The position numbers were made by a program, and so were the translations under genes. Of a DNA stretch of 64,000 nucleotides, positions 24,922 to 33,357 are shown piece by piece; within the stretch, counting starts at the first letter, position 1, and every line of letters starts with the position of its first letter. The notes beneath the pieces were generated by a model. It was not told the DNA's origin. It saw only the letters and a program-made list of their open reading frames with translations, and searched no databases. This DNA is from Leifsonia shinshuensis (lineage in GTDB: Bacteria; Actinomycetota; Actinomycetes; Actinomycetales; Microbacteriaceae), in the NCBI RefSeq assembly GCF_022606355.1, contig NZ_JAHHZQ010000003.1, positions 248,001 through 312,000 of the forward strand, written 5' to 3'.

Positions 24922-26549
24922 GCACCCTGATCCACTACCGCGGCGGAGCGGTCTTCACTGCGGACACCCGGCCCTGGGCCGAGTCGATCGTGGTCGAGGA
25001 CGGCCGGATCGCGTTCGTCGGGGACACCGTCACAGCCGACGCCCTGCCGGTCGACGAAGTCGTCGAGCTGCACGGCGCGGTCGTTCTCCCCGGCATCGTC
25101 GACGCGCACACCCACCTTGTCAGCCTCGGCGAGTCGCTGACCCAGGTCGACCTGCACGACGCCGCCGACGTGACGGAGATCCAGTCGCGGCTGCTGGAGG
25201 CCGCGGCCGACCAGCCCGGCGCCGACCGCCTGATCGGCCGCAGCTGGCTGTTCTCCGCACTCGGCGGACGGCCGCCACACCGCGACCTGATCGATGCCGT
25301 CGTCTCCGACCGCCCGGTCTACCTCCACGCCAACGACGTGCACTCGGCGTGGCTGAACAGCGCAGCGCTCGCCGAGCTGGGCATCGACGACGACACGCCC
25401 GACCCGCTGGGAGGCAGGATCGAGCGGGACGCTGCGGGGGCGGCCACGGGCTGGCTGCTCGAGAACGCGGCACTCGGGCTGATGCTCGACCGGCTCGAGG
25501 GGCTGGTGTCCGACGGCGAGCGCGAGCGGGCATTGCGGGCGGCCTTCGACACTTACAGGGAGGCCGGCGTCACCGCCGCGGTCGAGATGGCGCTGCGCGA
25601 AGCCGACCTGCGCGCGCTCACCGCTGCGCTGGCCGACGGCGACGGCACCCTGCCGATCCGGGTGGCCGCCCACTGGGTCGTCAACCGCACGGGCACGACC
25701 GAGGGCGACCTGGCCGGCGTCGCCCGCGCGATCGAGTTGGCAGGCGAACACCCCGGACCCTGGTTGCGCATCACCGGCATCAAGCTGTTCGTGGACGGCG
25801 TGATCGACAGCTGCACCGCCGCGATGCGCGCGCCGTTCGCGGACGGCTCGCAGCCGGAGGCGCTGTGGGACCTCCCCTCGCTCGCTGCCGTGGTGACGGC
25901 CGCGGATGCCGCGGGCCTCCAGGTCGCCATGCACGCGATCGGGGACGCGGCATCCGCTCTCGCGCTCGACGCCCTCGATGCGGCCGTGACCGCCAACGGG
26001 CCGCGCGCGGATCGCCGCCACCGCATCGAGCACCTCGAGACGGTGGATGCCGCCACCCCCGCCCGCCTCGCGCGCCTCGGCGTCGTCGCCTCGGTGCAGC
26101 CGGTGCACAGCGACCCCGCGATCCAGGAGAACTGGCGGGCGATGCTCGGCGACGCGCGGGTCGAGCGCGCGTACCCGTGGGGCGAGCTCGCGGACGCCGG
26201 CGCGACGCTCGCGCTCGGGACGGACGCCCCGACGGCGCCGTACGGCCCGCTGCCCAACCTCTACATCGCCGCGACCCGGCGATCGGCGACCGACCGTGAC
26301 CTGCCGCCGAACCTCCCGGGCAACGCGATGGCGATCGCTGACGCGGTGCGCCGGGCGACGCGCGACGCCGCGTACGCCTCGCGCTGGGAGGGGGAGCTCG
26401 GCGTGCTGCGCCAGGGAGCGGCGGCCGACTTCATCGTCATCGACGCCGATCCGTTCCGCGACGGCGCGGAGGTGCTGCTCGATGCGACCGTCCGGCTCAC
26501 GGTGCTGGGCGGGGAGGTCGTGTACTCGGCGGAGGGGGTCGCGGTGTGA
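24918..26549 (+). CDS. Amidohydrolase, YtcJ-like (amidohydrolase family 3)
   Basis: A 543-residue metal-dependent hydrolase. The first metal motif is GIVDAHTHL near residue 60, a middle region includes GIKLFVDGVID (carboxylated-Lys/metal region), and AMHAIGDAA, RIEHLET and ALGTDAPT follow. The C-terminal beta segment IVIDADPF closes the composite beta-sandwich. The GTG start overlaps the permease stop and has GAAGGAG. YtcJ-like enzymes hydrolyse N-acyl or cyclic amide bonds; the actual substrate is unknown. Confidence 0.88.
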   Translation: MSTLIHYRGGAVFTADTRPWAESIVVEDGRIAFVGDTVTADALPVDEVVELHGAVVLPGIVDAHTHLVSLGESLTQVDLHDAADVTEIQSRLLEAAADQPGADRLIGRSWLFSALGGRPPHRDLIDAVVSDRPVYLHANDVHSAWLNSAALAELGIDDDTPDPLGGRIERDAAGAATGWLLENAALGLMLDRLEGLVSDGERERALRAAFDTYREAGVTAAVEMALREADLRALTAALADGDGTLPIRVAAHWVVNRTGTTEGDLAGVARAIELAGEHPGPWLRITGIKLFVDGVIDSCTAAMRAPFADGSQPEALWDLPSLAAVVTAADAAGLQVAMHAIGDAASALALDALDAAVTANGPRADRRHRIEHLETVDAATPARLARLGVVASVQPVHSDPAIQENWRAMLGDARVERAYPWGELADAGATLALGTDAPTAPYGPLPNLYIAATRRSATDRDLPPNLPGNAMAIADAVRRATRDAAYASRWEGELGVLRQGAAADFIVIDADPFRDGAEVLLDATVRLTVLGGEVVYSAEGVAV

Positions 26550-26639
26550 CGAGCCGGCCGTCGCCGGCCGTGCTGCACCGTTCGTCCTGACGATCCGGTT
26601 AGGTTGAAGGCGGCAGCTACGATCACCGATGGGAGCACC

Positions 26640-27251
26640 ATGGGACTCTTCCCCTACGAGTCGCAGTGGGGCGACCTCGGCTGCAACGAACCGCTCATCG
26701 AGCACGGAGAGAATCCGGCTCGATTCTTCGACTGGTCCTCGGACGGCTATCCGTCGGAGGAGGAATACCTGTTCTGGTCCCGACACATCTGCGGCCTCGC
26801 CTGTCTGCGCTCGGTACTGCGCGCCTGGTCGCCGCAGCATGGCGACATCACCATGTTCGAACTGGTCGGCCGCGCGCAGCGGTGGACCGCGCTCGTGCGT
26901 GAGGGCGACACGGTCGCAGGACTCTACTACCGGCCGTTCGTGGACTGGGTCCGCGAGGACTTCGGCATCGACGGGGCCGTACACCCGGACATCGCGGCGG
27001 AGGAACTGCTCGAGCACGTCCGCGGCGGTCGGGTCGCACTCGCCTCCGTCTCCTCCGAGATCCGGTATCCCGACCGGCCGAACGTCAGGCGTGGCGGCCA
27101 CCTCGTCCTCGTGCATCGCCTGGAGCGCGACCGCATCGTCCTCCACAATCCGTCCGGGGTGGGGCAGAGCGCGCGCGACGCCGAACTCGACCTCGACACG
27201 TTTCGACGGTTCTTCGCCGGCCGTGGCGTCACGCTGCAGAAGCCTGGGTGA
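26640..27251 (+). CDS. C39-like cysteine peptidase family protein
   Basis: A 203-residue cytoplasmic protein with a papain-like C39_2 signature: likely catalytic Cys51 in HICGLACLRSVL, His154 in RRGGHLVLVHR and Asn170 in VLHNPSG. The ATG at 26640 is preceded by GGGAGC; an in-frame ATG twelve codons earlier is less likely. No transporter or leader-peptide gene for a bacteriocin adjoins it. It is 28 bp before kup, so the two may share a transcript. The natural substrate is unknown. Confidence 0.75.
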   Translation: MGLFPYESQWGDLGCNEPLIEHGENPARFFDWSSDGYPSEEEYLFWSRHICGLACLRSVLRAWSPQHGDITMFELVGRAQRWTALVREGDTVAGLYYRPFVDWVREDFGIDGAVHPDIAAEELLEHVRGGRVALASVSSEIRYPDRPNVRRGGHLVLVHRLERDRIVLHNPSGVGQSARDAELDLDTFRRFFAGRGVTLQKPG

Positions 27252-27279
27252 GCATCAGCTGCGGCGCAACGGGGGTAGC

Positions 27280-29250
27280 GTGTCCCGCGTGCACGAGAAA
27301 CACCCGGCCGTCACGCACGAAGACGTGGACGACGAGACCCCGGCCCCGTCGCGCACGGGCCGCCGCAAGAGAGTCGTGTACGCCGCAGCGCTCGCGGCCC
27401 TCGGCGTGGTCTTCGGCGACATCGGCACCAGCCCGCTCTATGCGCTGAAGACCGTCTTCCTGCTCGACGGCGGAGCGGTCAGGGCGCAGCAGGCCGACGT
27501 GTTCGGAGTGATCTCGCTGATCTTCTGGAGCGTCACCATCATCGTCTCGATCAAGTACATCGGGATCCTGATGCGCGCGGACAACGACGGCGAGGGCGGC
27601 GTGATGGCCCTGGCCGCGCTCGCGCAGCGGCTCTACGCGTCGAAGGCGGGCAAGGCCGGCACCCTCCTCGTCATCGGGATCGTCGGCGTCGCGCTCTTCT
27701 ACGGCGACTCGATCATCACACCGGCGATCAGCGTGCTGTCCGCTGTCGAGGGCCTCCATGTCACGGTGCCGGCGATCTCGCACCTCGTCATCCCGATCGC
27801 CGCCGTCATCCTCGTCGCACTGTTCGCGGTGCAGCGGTTCGGCACGGGCCGGGTCGGCGCGCTGTTCGGCCCGGTCATGGTGCTGTGGTTCGTCGTCATC
27901 GCGGCTGCCGGGCTGGCGATGGTCGTCCGGTTCCCCTCGGTGCTGCTCGGCCTGTCGCCGACGTACGCCATCGCGTTCATCGTCGACCGTCCCGTGCTCT
28001 CCTTCGTCGCGCTCGGCGCCGTCGTCCTGGTCATCACCGGTGCGGAGGCGCTGTACGCCGACATGGGCCACTTCGGTCGCGCTCCGATCAGCCGGGCGTG
28101 GTTCTTCCTGGTCTTCCCCGCGCTCGTGCTCAACTACCTCGGCCAGGCCGCGCTCGTGCTGCACGACCCGGCGGCGCGCGCCAACCCGTTCTTCCTGCTC
28201 ATCCCGGAGTGGGGGCGACTGCCGGTCGTCATCCTCGCCACCGCCGCGACCGTGATCGCGAGTCAGGCCGTCATCTCCGGCGCCTACTCGCTCTCGCGGC
28301 AGGCCGTGCAGCTCGGGCTCCTGCCGCCGCTGAAGATCCGGCAGACGTCGCTGCGCGAGGGCGGCCAGATCTACATGCCGGCGGTCAACATCCTGCTGTT
28401 CATCGGCGTGCTCGCGGTGACGCTCTCGTTCGGTTCCTCGGACCGGCTGTCGACGGCGTACGGCATCTCGGTCACCGGCGCGCTGGTCGTCGACACCGTG
28501 CTCCTGCTGCTCGTCGCGCGCCCGCTCTGGCACTGGGCGCCGTGGAAGCTCGCCCTGGCCGCCGTCGCGTTCGGCGGTCTCGAGCTGTCGTTCCTGGCGG
28601 GCAACCTGTCGAAGATCATCAACGGAGGCTGGGTCCCGCTGCTGATCGCCGGCGTCGTCATCCTGATCATGACCACCTGGCGTCGCGGCCGGCAGCTGGT
28701 GCAGGCCGACCGCAAGCGCAAGGAGGGGTCGATGGCCGCCTTCGTCGAGGAGGTCCGCCGGCTGCACCTGCCGCGGGTTCCCGGCATCGCGATCTTCCCG
28801 CACCCGAGCAAGGAGACGGTGCCGCTGGCGCTGCGTGCGAACGTCAAGCACAACCACGTGCTGCACGAGCACGTGATCATCGTCTCGGTGAGCTTCGCGC
28901 AGGTGCCGCACGTACCGGCCGAGGAGGCCTTCGAGTGCGACACGCTCGGCTACGAGGACGACGGGATCGAGTTCCTGAGCGTCCGCTTCGGCTTCTCGGA
29001 CGATCCCGACATCCCGCGCGCCCTCCGCGCGGCCGTGCGGATCGGGGTGCTGCCGCTCGACTCCGCGAACTTCAAGACGGCGTCGTACTTCATCTCGCGC
29101 GGCGCGATCCGCGTGACCCGGCAGAACGGGATGGTGCCGTGGCGCCGCGGGCTGTTCGTCGCCCTCGCCCACAACGCGGCCGACCCGGCCGCGCGGTTCG
29201 GCCTCCCCGCCCTCCGCACGGTGACCATGGGCAGCGACGTCGAGATCTAG
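27280..29250 (+). CDS. kup: Kup-type potassium uptake protein
   Basis: A 656-residue K+/H+ symporter. The signature ALGVVFGDIGTSPLYALKTVF lies near residue 40 and RADNDGEGGVMAL follows; about 12 helices end near residue 470, and a ~185-residue cytoplasmic domain closes the protein. The start is GTG 27280 (GGGGG upstream); GTG 27289 is the alternative. The gap to the previous gene is 28 bp, too short for a c-di-AMP riboswitch. A family C repeat follows the stop codon. Confidence 0.93.
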   Translation: MSRVHEKHPAVTHEDVDDETPAPSRTGRRKRVVYAAALAALGVVFGDIGTSPLYALKTVFLLDGGAVRAQQADVFGVISLIFWSVTIIVSIKYIGILMRADNDGEGGVMALAALAQRLYASKAGKAGTLLVIGIVGVALFYGDSIITPAISVLSAVEGLHVTVPAISHLVIPIAAVILVALFAVQRFGTGRVGALFGPVMVLWFVVIAAAGLAMVVRFPSVLLGLSPTYAIAFIVDRPVLSFVALGAVVLVITGAEALYADMGHFGRAPISRAWFFLVFPALVLNYLGQAALVLHDPAARANPFFLLIPEWGRLPVVILATAATVIASQAVISGAYSLSRQAVQLGLLPPLKIRQTSLREGGQIYMPAVNILLFIGVLAVTLSFGSSDRLSTAYGISVTGALVVDTVLLLLVARPLWHWAPWKLALAAVAFGGLELSFLAGNLSKIINGGWVPLLIAGVVILIMTTWRRGRQLVQADRKRKEGSMAAFVEEVRRLHLPRVPGIAIFPHPSKETVPLALRANVKHNHVLHEHVIIVSVSFAQVPHVPAEEAFECDTLGYEDDGIEFLSVRFGFSDDPDIPRALRAAVRIGVLPLDSANFKTASYFISRGAIRVTRQNGMVPWRRGLFVALAHNAADPAARFGLPALRTVTMGSDVEI

Positions 29251-29260
29251 GTGTCGGCGA

Positions 29261-29446
29261 CTCCGGAGTCCCGGGGGGTCCGGCGGCGTGTCGACCCGTT
29301 ACTCCGGAGATCCGCGGCGATTCGGCCGGGTTCTCCGGAGTTACGGTAGCGGTCTCCCGACCGTGTCTCCGGAGGTCTGTCGGGGGCCGGTCGGGTTCTC
29401 CGGAGTTACGGAAACCGCGGCGGCGTGTCGGCTGCAGCTTCCGGAG
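29261..29446. repeat. Family C repeat, copy 1: six CTCCGGAG-like octamers with symmetric spacing
   Basis: Octamers start at 29261, 29302, 29333, 29367, 29398 and 29439 (five CTCCGGAG, the last TTCCGGAG). The distances are 41, 31, 34, 31 and 41, mirror-symmetric. Flanks such as CCGTTA before the second site and TTACGG after the third and fifth make the whole block a loose inverted repeat. It fills the gap between convergent kup and the peroxidase-like gene. The second copy is at 44755-44941. Confidence 0.85.
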
Positions 29447-29458
29447 TTGCGAACCTGC

Positions 29459-30079
29459 CTACGACTTCGGCGGGGTGGGCTCGCCCAGGGACAGCATGAG
29501 GCGGTTGGCCCAGTTGAAGAAGGCCGCGCCGTTGATCGCGTCGATGATCGCCACGTCGTCGAGGCCGGCCTCCCGCAGCGCGCGCACGTCCGAAGCGCCG
29601 AACTCGTCCGGGATGCGGGTGAGCGCGACCGACGCGTCGATCACGGCCCGCCACTGCGGGTCGCCCTGCTGGGCGGCGGTGCCGTCGTCGAGCAGGCGCT
29701 GCACGTCCTCCGGCCGCTTGGAGTGGTGGCTGGCGAAGCGTGAGTGCACGGACGCGCAGAAGATGCAGCCGTTGGTACGGGAGGCCGCGGTGGCCGACAG
29801 CTCGCGGAGGGCGCGGGTCAGGCCGCCCTTCTCGTTGTAGAAGATGTCGTTGTCGGTGCGGGTGCGTGCCCCGAGGATGTCGGGGTCGCGCACCAGCAGC
29901 CGGAAGTACGGGCTGTTCGCGCGGCCCTTGTCGACCAGGCCGGCATAGTGGCGCTCGGTGAGCTCCTCCAGCGGCAGCGGCTCGAGCCAGGCCTCCCAGC
30001 CGAGTTCCGCCTGCGTGAACTCGTTCGGCGCCGTGGCCGTCGGCTCCTCGGTCGTGGTGCCGGTGATCGTCTCGCTCAT
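29459..30079 (-). CDS. Alkylhydroperoxidase-domain protein (Avi_7169-like)
   Basis: A 206-residue AhpD/CMD-fold protein. The redox motif CIFCASVHSR has Cys105, Cys108 and His112, the thiol pair and proton relay of AhpD. An acidic N-terminal tail precedes LGWEAWLEPLPLEELTERHYAGL. It overlaps the CMD-domain gene by ATGA and closes the seven-gene operon. Members of this subfamily travel with the luciferase-like monooxygenase and CMD protein found here; the substrate is unknown, and a peroxide or thiol-linked step after oxygenation is inferred. Confidence 0.85.
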   Translation of the reverse strand: MSETITGTTTEEPTATAPNEFTQAELGWEAWLEPLPLEELTERHYAGLVDKGRANSPYFRLLVRDPDILGARTRTDNDIFYNEKGGLTRALRELSATAASRTNGCIFCASVHSRFASHHSKRPEDVQRLLDDGTAAQQGDPQWRAVIDASVALTRIPDEFGASDVRALREAGLDDVAIIDAINGAAFFNWANRLMLSLGEPTPPKS

Positions 30080-30663
30080 GCGAGCTCTCCCTTCAGGACG
30101 GTGAGCCCCGCGACCACGCGGAGCTGGAAGCTGAGGAACGCCACGAGCTGAGACAGCGTGACGATCCCGGTGGTCGACCACCCGGCGTCGAGCAGCGCCT
30201 GGAGGGCGTCGGCCGAGGCATCCCTCGGCCGGTAGACGAGCAGGTGCGCGTGGGCGAGGGCGGCGGCGAGACGCGGGCCCGCGGCGGCGGCGAGCTCGGC
30301 CGACGGCTGCCAGTGGAGGCCGTCGACGTTCTCGGCCGACAGGGGGCCGTCGGGATAGTCGCCGTAGGGGCCGTCGGTCAGCGCGCCGGGCAGCGCCGCC
30401 TCCAGGGCCGACAGCAGCACGGCGTCCTCGGCGGCCAGGAGGTCGCGGTAGAACGACGCGGTGGGCGACTTCGAGAGCCTGACCGTCCAGAAGGCGACGG
30501 CCAGCCGCTCCCGCTGGGCGACGTGCGACAGGTCGTCGGACCGCAGCAGCGCGTCGAAGCTCGCCTGCGCGTTGGCGCGGGCGTTGGGGCGCTGGTCGCG
30601 CAGGCTGTCGAGCGGGTCGCCCGGCTGGATGCCGACCAGCTGGTCGATGACGTCGGTGGTCAT
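30076..30663 (-). CDS. CMD-domain protein (Avi_7170-like)
   Basis: A 195-residue helical protein of the carboxymuconolactone-decarboxylase fold (DVIDQLVGIQPGDPLDSLRDQRPNA at the start, GIVTLSQLVAFLSFQLRV near the end). It lacks the AhpD CxxC pair, so it may be a structural or catalytic partner of the Cys-containing relative whose start it overlaps by 4 bp. It begins 38 bp after the monooxygenase gene. Confidence 0.82.
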   Translation of the reverse strand: MTTDVIDQLVGIQPGDPLDSLRDQRPNARANAQASFDALLRSDDLSHVAQRERLAVAFWTVRLSKSPTASFYRDLLAAEDAVLLSALEAALPGALTDGPYGDYPDGPLSAENVDGLHWQPSAELAAAAGPRLAAALAHAHLLVYRPRDASADALQALLDAGWSTTGIVTLSQLVAFLSFQLRVVAGLTVLKGELA

Positions 30664-30701
30664 GGGGGTCCTTTCGATGGGTCGGAACGGTTCGGAACGG
30701 A

Positions 30702-31751
30702 TCAGCGCAACGCGACCGCCGGCACGGCCGGCGACCAGTCGAGCAGCTCGCGCCCGACCTCTGCGCTCAGCTCGATGGAGCGCAGCACGGTCTCGTGCGG
30801 CGGATCCACCGGGTGCGGCTGGAACGCCACATCGGTCGCCCGCGCGAGCACGGTGTCGGCGCCGAGCGTGGCGAGCACCTGCTCCGGCGTGCCGATGTGG
30901 ACGTCCAGCCAGGCCAGCAGCTCGGCGTCGGTGGTCCCGGCGGGCACCGCCAGCCCCTGGGCGTCGACGAACGAGCGCCCGCGGTCGATCCCGCGCCGGA
31001 TCCAGGAGGCCGCCTCGGCCTCCGTGTCGACGACGAGCACCGAACGGGAGGCCAGGATGCGCGGCGCCACACCGGCGGGCAGGGCGGCGAGGTAGGCGTC
31101 GACGATCGCCTCCTGCAACTGAGGAGAGGAGGGCGCTGCCCACTCGCGGCGCGGCTGGGTGCGCGAGAGCATGAGGCCGTTGCCGCGGCGGCCGATGCGG
31201 GCCGCTCCCTCGGCCGAGAAGGTGGCCTCCCAGATCACGTCGAGCACCGCAGGCGCCGCCGGGTACAGCGCTCCCCCGTCGGCGGTCAGCTGCTCCCCGC
31301 GCAGGGCGGCGACCAGCGCCTCCCTGTGCCGGTCGTAGATCGCGGCCCTGTCGGCAGGTTCGTGGCCGAACGGCGCGAACGACGACGGCGTGCCGCCGGA
31401 CCCGATGCCGAGCTCCAGCCGCCCGTCGGAGAGCAGGTGCAGCACGGCGGCGTCCTCGGCCACCCGCAGCGGCGCCTCGAGCGGCAGCGTCACGATGCCG
31501 GTGCCCAGCCGGATGCGGACGGTCAGCGCGGCCGCCTGGGCGAGCAGCACGAACGGTGAGGGGAGGCCGCCCTCCGCCTCGTGGAAGTGGTGCTGAGCCA
31601 CCCAGACCGTGTCGAAGCCCACCTCCTCCGCCCGCACGAACTGCTCGAGCGCGTTGCGATAGCGCTGCAGCGCCGTACCGTCATCGAGCAGCCGGGTGAA
31701 GAACCCCAAGCGCTGGCGCGTCGTGTCCGTCCGTCGTGCGAGTCCGGTCAT
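30702..31751 (-). CDS. FMN-dependent luciferase-like monooxygenase (KPN_01858-like)
   Basis: A 349-residue TIM-barrel flavin monooxygenase. Family marks are LGFFTRLLDDG, VWVAQHHFHEAEGGLPSP, the VRIRLGTGIVTLPLEAPLRVAEDAAVL stretch and RLELGIGSGG. Its start overlaps the livF stop by ATGA, so oxygenation is tied to uptake by the ABC system upstream. A flavin reductase is not encoded nearby. The compound oxidised is unknown. Confidence 0.88.
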   Translation of the reverse strand: MTGLARRTDTTRQRLGFFTRLLDDGTALQRYRNALEQFVRAEEVGFDTVWVAQHHFHEAEGGLPSPFVLLAQAAALTVRIRLGTGIVTLPLEAPLRVAEDAAVLHLLSDGRLELGIGSGGTPSSFAPFGHEPADRAAIYDRHREALVAALRGEQLTADGGALYPAAPAVLDVIWEATFSAEGAARIGRRGNGLMLSRTQPRREWAAPSSPQLQEAIVDAYLAALPAGVAPRILASRSVLVVDTEAEAASWIRRGIDRGRSFVDAQGLAVPAGTTDAELLAWLDVHIGTPEQVLATLGADTVLARATDVAFQPHPVDPPHETVLRSIELSAEVGRELLDWSPAVPAVALR

Positions 31752-32491
31752 TCGTGGGCCGCCTTTCCCAGATAGGCCTCCTGGATCTGCGGGTCGTCGA
31801 GCAGCTCGCGCGCCGTGCCCTGGAGCACGATCGCGCCCGTCGCGAGCACGTAGCCCCGGGAGGCGATGGAGAGCGCCAGCTCGGCCTGCTGCTCGACGAA
31901 CAGCACGGCCACGCCGAGCTCGGTGTTGATGCGCACGATCTCGTCGAGCACCTGATCGACCAGCTTCGGCGAGAGGCCCATGGTCGGCTCGTCCATGCAG
32001 ATGAGCCTCGGGCGGCTCATCAGGGCGCGCGCGAACGCGAGCATCTGCTGCTCGCCGCCGGAGAGCGTGCCCGCCTGCTGCTTGCGGCGCTCGGCGAGGC
32101 GCGGGAAGTGCGTGCGCATCCGGTCGAGGTCCTCGGCGACGGCCGCCTTGTCCGTGCGCGAGCGGGAGCGGCGCGTGTACGCGCCCGCGATCAGGTTCTC
32201 GTCCACCGTCATGTCGGGGAACACCCGCCGCGCCTCCGGCACCGAGGCGATCCCGCCGGCGACCCTCCGCCGCGTCGAGGCGTGGGTGATGTCGGCGCCG
32301 GCGAAGCGCACCGTGCCGGACTTGGGCCGCACGAGTCCCAGGATGGTCTTCATCGTGGTGGACTTGCCGCTCGCGTTGCCGCCGAGCAGCGAGACGATCT
32401 CGCCCTCGCCCACGGTGAGCGAGTTCCCGCGCAGGGCGTGGAACGGGCCGTAGTAGACGTTCACGTCCTCCAGCGCCAGCAGCTCGGTCAT
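31748..32491 (-). CDS. livF: Branched-chain-amino-acid-type ABC transporter ATPase, LivF-like
   Basis: A 247-residue ATPase. Walker A is GGNASGKST (canonical GxNGAGKTT slightly altered), the signature LSGGEQQ, and Walker B LICMDEPTMGLSP with H-loop-equivalent FVEQQ. It overlaps livG by four bases and the monooxygenase by four. With LivG it powers the fused permease. HAAT-family importers take up amino acids and also urea, amides or aromatic acids, so the name does not fix the substrate. Confidence 0.92.
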   Translation of the reverse strand: MTELLALEDVNVYYGPFHALRGNSLTVGEGEIVSLLGGNASGKSTTMKTILGLVRPKSGTVRFAGADITHASTRRRVAGGIASVPEARRVFPDMTVDENLIAGAYTRRSRSRTDKAAVAEDLDRMRTHFPRLAERRKQQAGTLSGGEQQMLAFARALMSRPRLICMDEPTMGLSPKLVDQVLDEIVRINTELGVAVLFVEQQAELALSIASRGYVLATGAIVLQGTARELLDDPQIQEAYLGKAAHE

Positions 32492-33357
32492 GCCAGGTCC
32501 ACCCCTCCGAGTCCGCGTCGGCGGCCGAGATACGCCTCCACGACCGCGGTGTCTCTGCGCACCTCGTCCGGCCGCCCCTCCGCGATGATCCGCCCGCCGT
32601 CCATGACGATCACGCGATCGGACACCGTCATCACCAGGTCGAGTTTGTGCTCCACGAGCAGGATGCTCTGGCCGGCAGCCTTGAGCTCGAGCAGCTGCGC
32701 GAGCACCTCGGCCGTCTCCGACTGGTTCATGCCGGCCGTCGGCTCGTCGAGCACCAGCAGCTTGGGCTCCAGGGCCAGTGCACGGGCGATCTCGGTGCGC
32801 CGCCGGTTCGCATAGCTCAGCGAGTACGCCGGGTCGTCGCGGCGCGGGCCGAGCCTGGCTTCGAACCGGTCGATCTCCGACTCCACGACCGCGTCGATCG
32901 TCGCCCGCTCGCGACGGGAGGCCGGCGTGCCGACGATCGCGATGTACAGCTCGGCGAGCAGCGGGATCCAGCGGAGCAGGAACAGGTTCGCCAGCCGCCG
33001 GAACGGCCGGTGCGCCCGCAGCGTGGTGTGCAGGCCGACCTCGATGTTGTCGGCCACCGACAGCGTCGCGAACACGCGTCCGTTCTGGAAGGTGCGGGCG
33101 ATGCCGTGCTCGGCGATGCGCGCGCTGTCGGCGCGCTCGATCCGGTCGCCGTCGAGGGTGATGGTGCCGCCGTTCGGCCGGATCGCGCCGGTGACCAGGT
33201 TGAGCGTGGTGGTCTTGCCCGACCCGTTCGGACCGATGATCGACACGACCTCCCCGCGGTGCACGGAGAACGAAATCCCGTCGACGGCCTTCAGCCCGTC
33301 GAAATGACGCTCCAGTCTCTGGACGCTCAGCAGCGTTCCGTTCGATTCGGCGGTCAC
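32488..33357 (-). CDS. livG: Branched-chain-amino-acid-type ABC transporter ATPase, LivG-like
   Basis: A 289-residue ATPase starting with GTG 33357. Walker A is GPNGSGKTT near residue 40, the LivG-specific ARTFQNGRVFATLSV lies near 100, the signature region is SYANRRRTEIARALAL, and Walker B is LLVLDEPTAGMNQSE. It has the longer helical insert typical of LivG (~120-165). The start overlaps the permease stop by GTGA. Confidence 0.93.
   Translation of the reverse strand: MTAESNGTLLSVQRLERHFDGLKAVDGISFSVHRGEVVSIIGPNGSGKTTTLNLVTGAIRPNGGTITLDGDRIERADSARIAEHGIARTFQNGRVFATLSVADNIEVGLHTTLRAHRPFRRLANLFLLRWIPLLAELYIAIVGTPASRRERATIDAVVESEIDRFEARLGPRRDDPAYSLSYANRRRTEIARALALEPKLLVLDEPTAGMNQSETAEVLAQLLELKAAGQSILLVEHKLDLVMTVSDRVIVMDGGRIIAEGRPDEVRRDTAVVEAYLGRRRGLGGVDLA

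Noticed and set aside
26553-26568. GCCGGC-CGTC-GCCGGC as a terminator after the amidohydrolase
   Set aside because: The stem is only 6 bp, self-complementary and without T-run; such sequences are common by chance in this base composition.
27252-27279. c-di-AMP riboswitch before kup
   Set aside because: Only 28 bp separate kup from the previous stop, far too short for the known aptamer.
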